From Callaeas wilsoni (taxonomy: Eukaryota > Chordata > Aves > Passeriformes > Callaeidae), in NCBI GenBank assembly GCA_013398955.1, contig VWPU01010306.1, forward strand, positions 161,935-225,934: a stretch of 64,000 nt of DNA, in the 5' to 3' direction. Shown here in pieces: positions 37,164 through 50,100 of this stretch. How positions within the stretch are numbered: the first letter of the stretch is position 1; every line of letters begins with the position of its first letter. Below the pieces are notes generated by a model. The model saw only the letters and a program-made list of their open reading frames with translations, was not told the DNA's origin and searched no databases. Position numbers and translations under genes: made by a program.

Positions 37164-39637
37164 GGGAATAGAGTATCATCATAAAATCACCCCAAGGTGT
37201 TATTAATCATCTTGATTTTATATATAAATAAAAACCCAGCAATTGCTTATTTTTGTTCACTACTTTGACAGGTCAATTTAAAAAAATACTAGCTGTCCTG
37301 AAATCACTTTGACTGGAGATTGAGTTTGCCCTAGATGCTGCTCATGAGGGGAGGAAGCCACGAAGTGTGATGGGCAGATCCATCAGCATGTGTGTGGTGG
37401 CTAAGGCTTAGAGGCTCTGCAGAGACTTCACAGTCTCTGGAGAGATTAAGCCTATGTTGATGTTTGCCATACCATTCTCTGGCACTGCATTCAGCTGGCA
37501 TGAAGCACCCTTGTCTGCACTATGAGACCCTATGACCTTCTGAAATGTGGTGGCTGGGTCCAGTGCATCTTTCGGGAATGGTCTTCAGCTGTGCTGGCTC
37601 TGGAAGCACATCCAGGGTTCTTCAGGGATAGTCTTGGTTGACATCAAGCACAGTCAGTGACTGGTCTGAAAGTTTGGCTGTGCAAATCGGTGACTTACAG
37701 GGGTCAGGAATATTTCCTAGAGTTGTTTGATATGCCTAGGTAAGCTCAATCTGAGGGCTTGGAAAGGGTGACAGTGTGAAAGAAATTCCCTAGGTAGCAG
37801 TCGGCTGCCATGTAGGAGCTGCTGTGTAACTCCCTGGAGGCAAGGACATGCACCATGTTCTGAGATGGAGATGTTTAACAGTATTTTCCATGGCATTAAG
37901 TTTAATAACTTTAATTTCCATTTTATCTTCCTTACTTTGAGCTTTTGCTATGTAGAAAGTGTTCTGTTGCTCATGTAATAGAATTTGGCTTTTTTTTCGT
38001 TACAAGCCTTTAGACTTTCTCTAGAAAGCGTTGTAGGAGACGCAGATTCACATCAAAGCCCTGGCCAGCTAGTCTCACAATCTCCATCCCTTGAGAAAGA
38101 CATGGAGTAAAAGTCACTAGGAGTGTCACAGACCACACATATACAGGAGAAAATAAGATTCGTCCTTATTCTAGACAGAACCTAGATGCATCCCAAAGGG
38201 TAAGATTTAAAAGTGTTTGCCCCAAAAATGCAGCTTCCTGTTCTTTTCCAGCAACATAACTTACTTTTAGAAACAATGGGCTGTAGGATGGTATTTAAGA
38301 TTTTTGCACTGGTGGGGGTAATCCAGGATTTAACCTCTACAGCCTTCCTCTTTTGGAAAAAAATCAGGAGGAATTTAGGGAGGACTTACCATCAAACAGA
38401 ATAGTTTGTGGCATATCAAGAAATCCCAGTTCCATGTTTCATTCCTTGCACTAAAAGTAGAGGTGTACAAATGGCCAAATCATTTCCATTTGAGCCACAG
38501 CACTCTGGAGACCTTTTTTAAAAAAAAAACCAATGGGCTGTGCACTTTTGAATCTCTTCAAGTGACTCTGAAAAGAGAAACCCATGATTTAAAAATTGTT
38601 TGACATATCACTGTTTTGAGTCCTAAAGCCTAGCTGGAAAACATAGTGAATCAATACAACTACTTTTCCTGGCAGGACAGATTTTGATTAGGCTGTCTTA
38701 TAGTCAATTTGAAATGCTTGGGAAAATAAGTCTTGAAATGCTTGGGAAAATAAGTCTTAAAATGCTCTAAAACACTTTTTCTTGCATTTCAGGTAGATTT
38801 TTCCTAATGTAAGTGGCTAGGAATGAGAAATATCTTCTGAAGATAGAGTAAAATTTGAGAGACCAGAGTTTAAGAGTCATGTCAAACTCAGAGATGTGAA
38901 TAAAAGTACCACATAATCTCATCTCAGGTTCACATCTCTCCTAAACAGACAATGGAGGTTGGTATACAGAGGCGTCTCAACAATCCTTCTGCTCTCAGAG
39001 CAAATGGTCAAATTCCTGCAAGAAACAGCAAAAAGATCAAATTAGATTTTCTTTCTTTAATCTTTTGAGTACTAGAAAGGCAGTGCTTTACTTAGTTTAT
39101 GAGAAATGCTGAGAAGGAAGCTTATGTTAGCAGAGTTTTGATTTCATACCACTGCTGACAGGACAGCTAGTTCCCTTTGTCTCCTTCAAAAATTAATATC
39201 AGCATTCTTCCACAAAAAGAACAATGATCTTGCTTCTGGCCAATGTAATTTGTTTTTCTGCCAGAAGTAGGCCCTGTGTACTCTAAACCCAAACTGTGCT
39301 GCTGTGTGTAAGAGTTTGGAGATTGACTGTCTGCTGTGCTGAGCCTTTCTGTCTTCAGTCTCCCAGGGCTTCCTATTTCCTGCCACTTGGTCCCATCTGT
39401 CATTGCAGAGATAACTTCAAGAGAAAAAAAAAAAGATACTCCTGGTTGTTGTCTGAAAGCACCTCACCCCTTTCCTTGGTAAGGTTCAAAATATACTCTG
39501 ACAGAACTCCAGCAGCCAGGGAGCCTAGGGTATTGCTGCAGTTCAAAGATTTCTAGGCAATGTCCAACAGATGCAGGGCAAACACGTACCCTAGAGTTAT
39601 GGTTTAGGAATGGTATTCCCCAATACAGTGTTCCCAC
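37164..39637. other. Unique non-coding sequence
   Basis: About 37320-37860 is GC-richer than average and non-repetitive, without a long open frame. A 24-bp tandem duplication lies at 38711-38758. No gene recognised. Confidence 0.5.
38711..38758. repeat. Perfect 24-bp tandem duplication
   Basis: Two identical 24-base units, each beginning GAAATGCTTGGG and ending TAAGTCTT, abut at 38734/38735. A partial third unit (AAAATGCT) follows. The perfect identity suggests a recent slippage or repair event. Confidence 0.9.
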
Positions 39638-40034
39638 TGAAACAACACGCTGCTTGCTTGCTCTCTCCTCCTCCTCACCCAGCAGCTGGCTAGAGAAGAG
39701 AATTGGAGGCACAAATTGTAAAGATCATGGGCTGAGATAAGCACAATTTACTGGAAAGAGCAATGAGATATGAAAATGAACAGTAACAGCTACAATATCA
39801 ATTCCAAAGTGTACAACATAGGCAAACAATTCACACGTGGTTGCTCAGAACTCACATTACTCAACCACTCCCTGGCTATGCTTACTGGACTGGAAGGATT
39901 CCATTGTCCCTGGAAGAGAGTCCCTTCCCTTGGCCCTTGGCAATGACCTGAGGTGGTATAGAACAACCTCTGGGCCTGCCAAGATCCTCCTGGCTGCTGC
40001 AAAAATTAACCCTGTCCTGGCTGGAACCAGGACA
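39638..40034 (-). mobile_element. Solo LTR of an endogenous retrovirus
   Basis: On the minus strand it starts TGTCCTGGTTCCAGCC and continues 'aggacagggttaatttttgc', the characteristic beginning of a common avian ERV LTR. The sequence proceeds through a T-rich segment with a variant poly(A) signal (AGTAAA), 'gtgcttatctcagccca', a CTC/GAG-rich U5, and ends near TTGTTTCA at 39638. The length of 397 bp and the TG...CA ends fit a complete LTR. The flanks are CCCAC (39633-39637) and CCCAG (40035-40039), a possible 5-bp target-site duplication with one mismatch. No internal viral sequence is attached, so it is most simply a solo LTR left by recombination. Confidence 0.75.
39747..39752 (-). terminator. 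Variant poly(A) signal (AGTAAA) of the solo LTR
   Basis: TTTACT on the plus strand reads AGTAAA on the minus strand, about 110 bases before the LTR 3' end, which is a normal distance for R plus U5. Confidence 0.4.
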
Positions 40035-43000
40035 CCCAGTAGATCAAAAACTCCAATTATTTTCTGCTTCCACTTCAACAGGGAAAGTTTTAAACACCGG
40101 GGCTCCATTCACATGATTTTTACGGTAGAAACCAATGAAAAGATGGTGCAATCTTATGTATAGGTGCAGTTCTGCTTGGACGTATTTGTATTTCAGCAAT
40201 ATTAATTCCATAAGCTAATTTCATCATTCATATCAGTGTTAGTCAGACAAGTAGCAATGAGGTTTGTACTTTTACTCACCTCACCAAACTCACATCCAGC
40301 AAGGAATAGAATATCTACTAGGAAACAACTCAGAAAATAATAGTGATCATCTCATTGCCAATGAAGCGATGAAAGAGAACCAGAGATTAATTTGCTGTAC
40401 ATCTGAAGGAGTTAGAAGAGAACAGAAACACCCAGTTGAACTGATTTTGTTTACAGCAACACATTTTAATTATGATTTACAGTTGCATAGGAATTCTGAT
40501 CCACTGGAAAAAGAATATTTATTCAAGATGAAAGTATGAAGTCAAAAAAACTGATTTGAAAATTTACTATGATAGAAATGAATTTTCAGACTCCTTAAAA
40601 AGGAATAGAAAGAATCAGGGAATAATATAGAATATTTGTACATAATATTTCTTTGCGACTTTCACTTTTAGAACATCTCTTGAGCCATGTTACTTTCTTA
40701 GCATTAACTGAGCAATAAAGATATAAAGCAGGTGGTGTGTGGTCCTTTATTATTTCTTCATTTTTTATTAAAATAAAACTACTTCTTCCTAATTCTATGC
40801 CAATATCTTAGGATCTTGTGTCTTATAAGTCTTTTTAGATCTTGTGGCCTTAGAAGTCTTTTTTTAGTTAGATTTTTATTTTCAAGGTTTAAAAATATTT
40901 TCAGGCTTGTTCTAAACATCACTTACTACTAAAAATCCTTTAAGATCTACTTATTCTGTGATTTAGTTTTACAACTGTTGAAAAGTAATAACTGTTCATC
41001 ATTTTTCTTTGTGCTAGTGCAAAATGGGTTAGTAAATATTGCTGCCAAATCTCTGCAAGTGTCAGTGTGGGAACTATCCCAATTCACCTGAAGCTAATAA
41101 AAGTCTTCCTGTTAATTTGATCAATAAATGGTCTGAGCACTGACAGAGTAAATCAATTTGGCTGATTTTGGACTGAGGTTGACTCCTTCTTCTTTGTACC
41201 TGATGTGGTAATGCAGTGATAACCAGTGCTAACTCCGTGGTGCTGCAGATTTAGGAGAAATGCTTTACAATCAGAGCTTGCCACTGCAGAGTTTAGGCTC
41301 TCTCACTGGTCATCTGCAAGGGATAGCATTGAAGGACACCTGTCCATTCCTTTCACCCCCCTGCACTAACGCTGCACAAAGTCTGATACCTGTTGCATCC
41401 TGCAGAGCTGTTACAGTTCCCAAAGAGAAATTTAATTTGTATGCAAAGCCCCTTTCTATGCAGTAGTTTCTATATCTAATTAAACCATGAAATTAAAAAA
41501 CATAAAAAATGCCAGTGCCCACTAAAGTTGCATACAAATAAATCTCACTCTGCTTAGACCATGATTTCTATGAAGTGGGCTGTATCTCAGCCCTGTGCAA
41601 CCATGCAGCCCTGTAACAGGATATTGCCATTACTAGTAACAGGCCGCAAACTTTGTAAGGAATTTCCAAGGTCTCTGGATTGAGGCTTGAGAGCCGCACT
41701 CAGTTCAAACTTTTCTTCACCTGTTGCAGCTTTGTCATATTTGTTTTTGCTGTGACAATAATTTCTGTAATTGACATGAAGTTTATGTCTAATTTATTTT
41801 GGTTTTATCATATTTGTGTGGCACAATCACAGTTTTACATAGGCAGCAGTAAGTTGCAATTTTTGTAAGCAGAATGAGATATTTATGACTCTGACATAAT
41901 GATGTAATGTAGAGAAATACATGTCTGATACAAGGGCAGGGTTGTTGAGTACTGAAGCCACAGGATGTGGCCCAGACATGGGCAGATGTGCTTGGTAATG
42001 GAAATCCCATAGCTATAAATATATCACTGATACTCTGTTAAAAAGAAATAAAAAAGGTAGAATTGTACAAAACTAGTTTCAAATGTCATGAAGAGAACAA
42101 AGAAATAGTATCTAGCATGTATAAGATACATCATATGTAGACCATTCAGGTGTAACAAAGAGAGCAGATCAAACATGAAAGAAAAAAGGCTTAAAAGTGT
42201 GGTAGTGAACACATAAAAATTAATCTAGGAAGATTAAAGGAAAACAGAAGTAAAATATAAGAAAAGTAAAGAAACTATCAGAACGAACATTACATTCTTC
42301 CCAGAAAATGACTCCAGTTGCTGGCAACATGAGCGTGTATAAAAATTCTAGCTGTATTATTTTTTTTTCTCCACTATTCAGAATCTGGACTAATATTTAC
42401 TAGATTCTGAAAATTTCCATTATAGCAGTGTTACTATAGTAGCAGTAAATTATAGTCTTTGTGTATACACATGTGTATTTCTATTTTGCCCATAAACAAT
42501 GTTTTGAATGTAATACATGCTCACATCAATAACAAAAGGCAGTGATTTCAGTGGCGTTCAGGACTTCACAGAGTAGATCAATTTCATTCTACCTCAGCCT
42601 TTAAATCCTATTAAGTTATGGGTCAATGCATGACAGCCCAAACTTTCTTTCAATGTTGTCTAAAACCCGGAAGGCCTTTTTGTCTTGTGGCAGCACTTCT
42701 GTAGGAGCTTTTAGTTGCTTCTGCCCCAAAGGCCCACCCCTGTTCTCCTGGGAACCAGTGTCATCTCCCTGCTAGCATGGCACACCTGAAAGCATGATGA
42801 GCTCAAACCTCAACAATTTAGCAGAAGTCCTGTGTGCTTCTGGAATGGCACACATGTTCCCAGGCACCCAGCATAAAATTACAGGCTGATGCCTTGTGCA
42901 CATATAAAACTGAATCTTTATTGGTATTAGGCATGGACAGTGAGTTTCGTAGGATGTTAGGAACTGCTTTTCGAAAATAGTTTTTCTACATGATAAGTAT

Positions 43001-43941
43001 CAGTTCTTACTTCTCTAATTTATTTGATTTCTACTTTACTACTTTCCATAATACAATATATTTGTAGTTTATGGTAAGATTTGAGAGTGTGGGTTATTTA
43101 ACATTGCTGTTAACCTGAATTTTTTTGAGAAGATGGCAGAAGTCTAATATTTCAGATACAATTCAAATCTGATTGTTTATAAACCATCTGTTTTATTAAA
43201 ATTGGAAGCCCAGAGAATGACATCACCAAACCTAATATTTCCTTTCTTCTTTATTTCCCCAGTGAAAGGAACATCTTTTTCCACTTCAATTAGTTTCCAG
43301 TCTCCCTTCTGCAATACAATCAAGATGTTTCATGCTGGCCAAATTATTAGTGACAACTGACTGGCATATGGAGACTTGTATCTAAAATGAGATTTAACAA
43401 ACTGGTTGAATCCTAAATGCAGAGCAGTCTGACTTTCAATGTACCGGTTTAAATTCATTTCTGGTACTATGGAAAATTCCAGTATTTTTTAAACTACTGT
43501 TGACAGGATATTCTCAAGTCTATTTTTTTCTGGCTTCTGAATACTTTCCCTAGATAATTGTTCCATTGCCTATTATGATACTTGCTCTACCAAGCAGTAA
43601 GTCAGTAAAAGTTTCAGTTCTTGTCAGCCAACCCTGAGCAGTATCCTAGTCAGTGAGCCCAGATCTCTAGGTCACATTGCAACATAGATTTTTATTGCAT
43701 TACAAACTACCTGGGTAAATATTCTGGTGGTTCTTGCAAAAATTTGTCCTGAGTATATGACATTGAAGACAAGTTGTGCTAAGATAGGGACAGTGCAGGT
43801 CAGATGATGGAATTTAAATATCAAATAATTTCTTAAATGTTAAATTATGTGCTTATTAATGGTGAGTGAGCTTTACATTTCTCTTTCTGAGACATTTTTA
43901 GCTAGCAAAATTTACTGACAAGGATATATCCTATAATAATA
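40035..43941. other. Unique non-coding sequence
   Basis: No gene recognised. It includes an imperfect tandem duplication at 40812-40865. The GC-richer patch at 42650-42900 has no recognisable content. Confidence 0.5.
40812..40865. repeat. Imperfect tandem duplication, 2 copies of about 26 bp
   Basis: The unit 'gatcttgtgtcttataagtc' plus a T run is followed by 'gatcttgtggccttagaagt' plus a T run. The copies differ by a few substitutions and one insertion. Confidence 0.75.
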
Positions 43942-44626
43942 CAGAATCACAGAATCATTTCATTTGGAAAAGACTTCTGAGATCATCCTTTGAGTCAAAC
44001 CTTCAACATGATCAACTAGACCACGGCACTAAGTGCTACGTCCATCTGTTTCTTGAACACCTCCAGGGATGGTGAATTCACCACCGTCCTGGGCATCTTA
44101 ATCCAATGCTTGAAAACTCTTTTAGTGAAGAAATTCCTTCTGATGTCCAGCCTGAACTTCCCCTAGTACAGCTTGAGGCCATTTCCTCTTGTCCTGTCAC
44201 TTGTTGCATGGGAGAAGTGGCTGAGCCCCATCTGGCTGCACCTTCCTTTCAGGTTGTTGTAGAGAGTTATAAGGTCCCCCCTGAGCCTCCTCTTCTCCAG
44301 GCCAAGCAACTCCAACTGCCTTGGCTGCTCCCCATAGGACTCACTCTCTAGAACCACCTCTGTTGCCCTTCTCTGGTCTCTGGACTTGTTCCAGCACCTC
44401 AATGTCCTTCTTGGAGTGAGGGGCCCAAAACTGGAGACAGCACTTGAGGTGTGGCCTCACCAGTGACAAGTACAGGGGGACAATCCCTGCCCTGGTCCTG
44501 CTGGCCACAGTATTGCTGACACAGGCCAGGATGCCAACCGCCTTCTTGGCCACCTGGGCACAGCTGGCTCATGTTCAGCTGCTGTTGACCAGCACCTCCA
44601 GGTCTTTTTCTGCTGGGTCACTTTCC
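43942..44626 (-). mobile_element. CR1 LINE, 5'-truncated 3' part
   Basis: The plus strand opens with 'cagaatcacagaatcatttc', the reverse complement of the CR1 3' terminus. It continues through the 3' UTR ('aacacctccagggatggtga', 'ttcctaatgtcc'-like sequence) into ORF2. Similarity ends near 'tctgctgggtcactttcc' at 44626, the 5' truncation point. The copy is about 685 bp and moderately diverged. Confidence 0.95.
44163..44626 (-). pseudogene. CR1 ORF2 C-terminus, frameshifted
   Basis: Minus-strand translation shows three consecutive pieces of the CR1 ORF2 C-terminal region in different frames. PAEKDLEVLVNSS lies near 44626-44580, [17 protein letters not shown] to [12 protein letters not shown] at about 44530-44385, and RRATEVV to [19 protein letters not shown] at about 44380-44210. 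The junctions near 44560 and 44385 are frameshifts, so no functional protein can be made. The catalytic reverse-transcriptase core lies upstream and has been lost by truncation. Confidence 0.9.
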
Positions 44627-47120
44627 TGAATTGAATTTTTGCTGCCTTCAATGATAGCATGCAGGAGTAGAAAAACCCCTGCCCCAAACAAGAAGTCAGT
44701 CATAGGCTGTATCTCATTATTGTCAACAGCAAAGTGGATGCCTGTAGAAACTATAAGATTGAAGACAAGTAGGAAGCAAAGCTTTCTGCTGTGGAAACAG
44801 TATTCAGACCGTTGAAATACAGACATATTATGCTCAGTGAAATGGCCTCAATTTTCTTCTTTATACATTGATCTACCAAAAAATCCTGAAGCAAAAGATT
44901 TGTCCAGAGCTATGTAGGCTATATGTAACAGTATTTGCTGCCATTCCCTGTAAACCTGCTGTGGTACCCCTCACTTTTTGCATTTTGATAAACAGTGCAG
45001 AAGCATTCCTATCACCTCCTCAGGGTCCTCTTCTTGCTTTAAAGACTCCTGTTGTTTCTATCTTGAGATGTAGGGTCTCTTACCAGTTTGAAGAGTTCTT
45101 AATAAAACTAGTCTCCTCAGAAGTTTCAAATTTATTTTCTTGCTGTCCTTCTTTGTGCCTTTCCTACTTTGCTATAGCCTCATTTAGATAGAGAATAGAA
45201 AGTATGTTCAGTTGAATCACAGACATTCACAATTGCACAGTGATGTTTTGACATTATTGGCTAGTCTCTAATAATTCATATTACTTTATGTGCTGCTTCT
45301 TTAGCATTAACTCAGGGTTCTTTTGACATTGTCACATAACTATCTGCCCTGACCAGTCCTTCCTTGGCAGAACAGTTGTTTAAGTGCTATTAGTGTTTAA
45401 TATTTAGTTAGGACTGATTTTTCTCATTGACAGTATTTTCTAGTGTACTTGATGGTTTCTATCATTTTATTGTCAGCTTCCTCAGCATGTTCTTCTCTCC
45501 TTCAAAGACAGATTTATTTGTAATATTCTTAAATACTTATAGTAAGTTTTTTCCTTTCTCTATCTATATCCTTTTAATCAGTTACATATGCATTGAAAAG
45601 CATAGATCTCTCTGAAGTTCTTCTAACATCTTTTTATTGATAAACTTGACCATTTGATGTTTCTTCCCATCATTTCATAAATTATTACTCTACCAAAATT
45701 TTGATGTTCTCTTACAGCATCTTGATTTGTTCAATAATCTCTGATGAGGGAAGTTGCCAAAAATATATCTAGAAATTTAAATTCTATTTATTGGCTGAAA
45801 CATCTTCACAAGAAAGATAACATCTCTCATATGCTGTTTTCCTTCATCAGGTAAGGATCCCCTTGGCTACATATCAATGCTGACAATATTCTTGGTTCAA
45901 TAATTACTCATCTAGTGTTCAGATAGAAGCTGCTTCAGGAAAGGCTTTCAGTCTGTATTATAAAGCCAGATAAAATGCAAAAATCACAGTGAGTGATTCT
46001 GCAGTGACAGCTTTTGAATTAAGAGAAATGATATGTGTGATGAAGACAGGAGTTACTCTATATTTATGAGGCAGGTCATTTATACATCCAGAGTGAATCC
46101 AAAGTGATCATGAAGCTCAATTTAACAATTCCTATGAATGTGGTGGTATTTCTCAGAGTTCAGACGAAAGCTGAGCCTCTCATTTTTTGCATTTGCTGTA
46201 TATGAATGGAAAAGAGTTTTTTCAGTTGTGTTCATTATTTTAAGTGATGCCATTGTATAATTCAGACATTTTTCCATCTCTTTTAGGTTTGAATGATCAG
46301 TGAAACACAAAAAATTAATTTACTGTTATAAAACTAGATTCCTCTTCAATATAAATTTTCTGCCTGCTTTATTCTTTATTATGCACTGTAAGTGGCAGCA
46401 GCACTTGCTGGATGAAAATCTAATTTTTTTTGCACAGAACAATTCATTTAGCCCAATATGTCATAGACAGGAAAGTAACTCAAGGACACGGTAAATGGGA
46501 AAAAAAATGACTGTGATAAAAGCATCCAGAACAAGAATTTTAATTCAGTGGAGGTCAGTTGAGAGGGAAGGACATGCATTATACTAATAGTATTATTTTC
46601 TACTTTTTTTTTCTGAAGGATGCAGCTAAGATGCTAAAAGCTTTGCATTTTCCTTCTGCACAACAAACAGCAGATTGCATGTGGTAAAGACAAGGAGCTT
46701 AGAATTTTTCAAGGTGTAATCCCATGGATATCTATGCCAGAGAGTAAACTTACTCAAGCAATCCATTGCCAGAAATAACTCCCTCACAAAATATAGTAGG
46801 AATATTCAGATATGAGGGTGAGATTTAGGTTTTGGATATACTATAGATACAAATGGAGGATTAGAAACAGGCAAGAATTATCTGGAAGCAAACTGGAGTG
46901 TACAGCATTAAGCTTTTAACATAATTCTCTTAGTAACATACCACATAGTTGGAAATTAGGAGAATACTTCCAAGTCCCATTCTGAAATTTATTTCAGAAA
47001 ACTTCATTTTCTGAAAAGCTGAGGTACACAATTATTATTCTTAGAAATGTTGTATGATTTTCTAATGGCCTTGAGTTGGAGAAAAGTATACGAGCAGGTT
47101 ACAAAGGTGTCTGTTTTCCC
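44627..47120. other. Unique non-coding sequence
   Basis: No gene or mobile element recognised. AT-rich with scattered short open frames. Confidence 0.5.
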
Positions 47121-47150
47121 TGTGCACATATATATGTGCACACACACGTG
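47121..47150. repeat. Alternating pyrimidine-purine tract with a 22-bp perfect palindrome
   Basis: Positions 47121-47142 equal their own reverse complement (TGTGCACATAT on the left arm). The Y-R alternation continues unbroken through a CA repeat to 47150, and more CA units follow to about 47165. Confidence 0.9.
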
Positions 47151-50100
47151 GAAACACACACACCCATGGTATCATGGAAGATCTCATTCTGCTTGCCCAA
47201 CTGCAAACTGAAGGGCTTCCTCTCTTAACCCTTCTGAAGTAATTTGCTTCAAGGTTTCCTTTGAACAGGATCCTGTAAGAATAAGATGGAGTCACAATAT
47301 TGTTGGTCAAAGAGTGTGCTGGTGTATATTCATCTCAGTTGAAGATAAAGATGAGTAGATTTCTAAGACATGTGTCCTTCTAAGCAACTACATGAGGCCT
47401 TCTCCAAAGGCAAATAGTGACAACAGTTCTCTTCTCCTGCCTCTTACACTGACAGTAAATGAGAAAGAATCTAACATTATATTAACCCTTTTGTAAGCCC
47501 TTTGAGAAATAAACTTCAGCAATATCTCACACCCTATTCACACCTTTCACATTCACCTCGCAAAGACATTAGAGATAAGCCTGCTTTATTTTTCATAATG
47601 TTTTTAACAGAGTTTTTTTGGGAAAGGTATCCTCAGTTCCACAGAACCATGCAGCTGCTCTTTAGTTTTCACTGCCCAGAACCTTGCTTCAGAGGGAAAT
47701 TAAATCAGAGATGCTAAGGAGTAAGTAGATTACTGAGTTGCCTTTATGATGTCTACTGAAGATTATTAAAAATTATCTAAGGCATACTCTGATTTTCTTC
47801 AATTTTGTCTTGACCCAGTAAATCATTTTATGTGCAGTTGCCTTAGATTCTCAGCAAAGACAAACTACATTTAAACAGACATTTTTATTTTATACTTCAC
47901 ACAGGCATCTTCATTTGACAATAAGAAGTGAACATCATAAAGGTACATTTTTACTAACAAAGAAAGCAGTGAGTATTTCACTCTGATTCCTTATGTAATC
48001 ATCCATTTTAATATAGCCATTCATTATTCTTTGGAGAGTGTTCTCCCAATGCTTATGATAATTCATTGGATACAGCTTTTATCTTTTATCTACTCATAAT
48101 AAAAATCATTCTAGGTCAAAACTAAATTAAATAAAAGAGAAATTATGTCAAAAGAAAATTTTTCAGGCAATTTTAAACCATTATTTTGATTTTTGCTTTT
48201 AAAGATTTCCACTACAATTAAATATGAATACAGCATAATTAGTTTACATTTACATAAAATACTTTGAGTTGAAATACAAGACAGATGGGTTAGAAAGATG
48301 AAGCCCCGTCAAAATATTGATGTGAAAAGTAGGTAAGGGATTTTTTTCTCTTTACAAGTACTGTTTCAATAAAGTGATATTTTCTGATGAAATTAATGTT
48401 TTCCCCAGAAAAGAGGATCCTGCTAGGTCTAATTTCTTCTGAAATTACTTCTGCTGTATAAATCTGTGGTCCAACTTCAATTAAATTATCTTTTTATTGT
48501 CTCTCACAAACCAGAGGACAGATGGCATTATTATCATTTCTGTAGAGACAAGTTTCAAACATTGCAACATCTTTATTAAAAAATAGTAATTAATTTCTCT
48601 ATAAAATTTTCCAAGATCCAAATAAAGAATTATTACTCTGAGCTATAAGATTAAAAAAGTATGCAGAATATAATTTAAATATAAAAATATTTACTTTTCT
48701 CTGTTTCCTTATAAGTTTGCAGAGAAAGTTGATAAAATGTTATTTTGTAAGATAGAATCAAGTACCATAAGAATGATAAAATGTCAGTGACCAGGCATAG
48801 AAGTAGTTCATGGGATATAATGCCAGGAAAATGAAAGGTTAGAAATGTTCAAATTGACTTCTTACATTTAACTCAAGCAGCAAAAGCTTGTAAACACAGG
48901 TTAATGAAGACTTTAATTTCATCTTTTTACAAATACCAAACAATCAGGGCATGTTTAAAAAGTTATAAACGTGACTGAATGTTAGAAAATAGCTATCATT
49001 TTTGTCATATGTATTCTGTTCCAGGCTGAATGTACTTTTGGATTTGGACTTGCCTATTGGCATACTAAGTCTTGGGAAGAATTTATTACCATTACGAAAG
49101 CAACAGTTGCTCTCTGTGCTTTGCTGCAGAGCAGCTATCACAAGAGAGACCCCTGCACTTCTGAAGAGCAATCATCTCTCCTTCTTTTGCCCAATTCTAG
49201 CCAGGCTGGTTGGTGGGCTTAATGTGGGCTATTATGATTGCCCTGTGTATGCTTCCTGCTAAATATTGGCTTCAGATGTGCTTAAAAAGCAGCTACAAAC
49301 AGCTTTCAGCTATGTACAACCTTCCCAGGTCTCTTATCAGCAGGTATTATTCTTATGCAGCAGTCATCTATTCCCTATCAAAACTTCCTTTGAAGATTGA
49401 TGTTTCTCCTCTCTCTAGTCCTGGTTTAATAACTGCATTGGGGTCATATAACCCCCACTGTTATTTCGGATTTAACAGAAGGGGAAAAAGAATTCTGTCA
49501 AGAGCAGTGCAGGTTTACACTGTTAGTATGTGGATGACAAAGGCTGCAAGAAGAAAATGCAGAAGGTAAATAAGTAGAAACATGTCTGACAGTTGAATTC
49601 AGGCAGGCTGGCATGTTCAGTGTGCTCAGTGACACAGAGAGGTTTTGGGAGGGGTTAGCAGGTGCTTCTGTCAGTAAAAATTTGGGGCTTGCTGAAGAAA
49701 AACCTCTGGCTTTCTTTATTGTAGCAAATTGTCCTGCTCTTTTCCTTGAGCAACCAGCCATGGGAGACATGACAACCCCCACCTCCTTCACATCAGAGAC
49801 TGATTCTTTTCTCCAGTATACTGACAGTTTACCCAGTTTTATGAAAGATCCACACTACTTTGGAGACCGCAGCCCTAGGAGTCATATGACAATGATGGAG
49901 CATTAATTTTCACTCCCTAATCAACTTGTGGAAGTAGGCAGTAACAGTACACATTAAGAGACTTCTACATTATTTACATCTTTGGGATTGCAACAATTCA
50001 GGGCATATTTGATTAATGCATAGCAACAGCATTATAGTCAGTTCAGGTTTTGGTTTTTTTTCATATCATAGTTATGGCTCTGTGTCTTTATTGAGCATAA

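Noticed and set aside
49613..49906. 97-codon plus-strand frame ending in a Ser/Thr/Asp-rich stretch
   Set aside because: The composition looks protein-like, but it overlaps a frame of equal length on the other strand and I could find no homologous family or clear exon boundaries.
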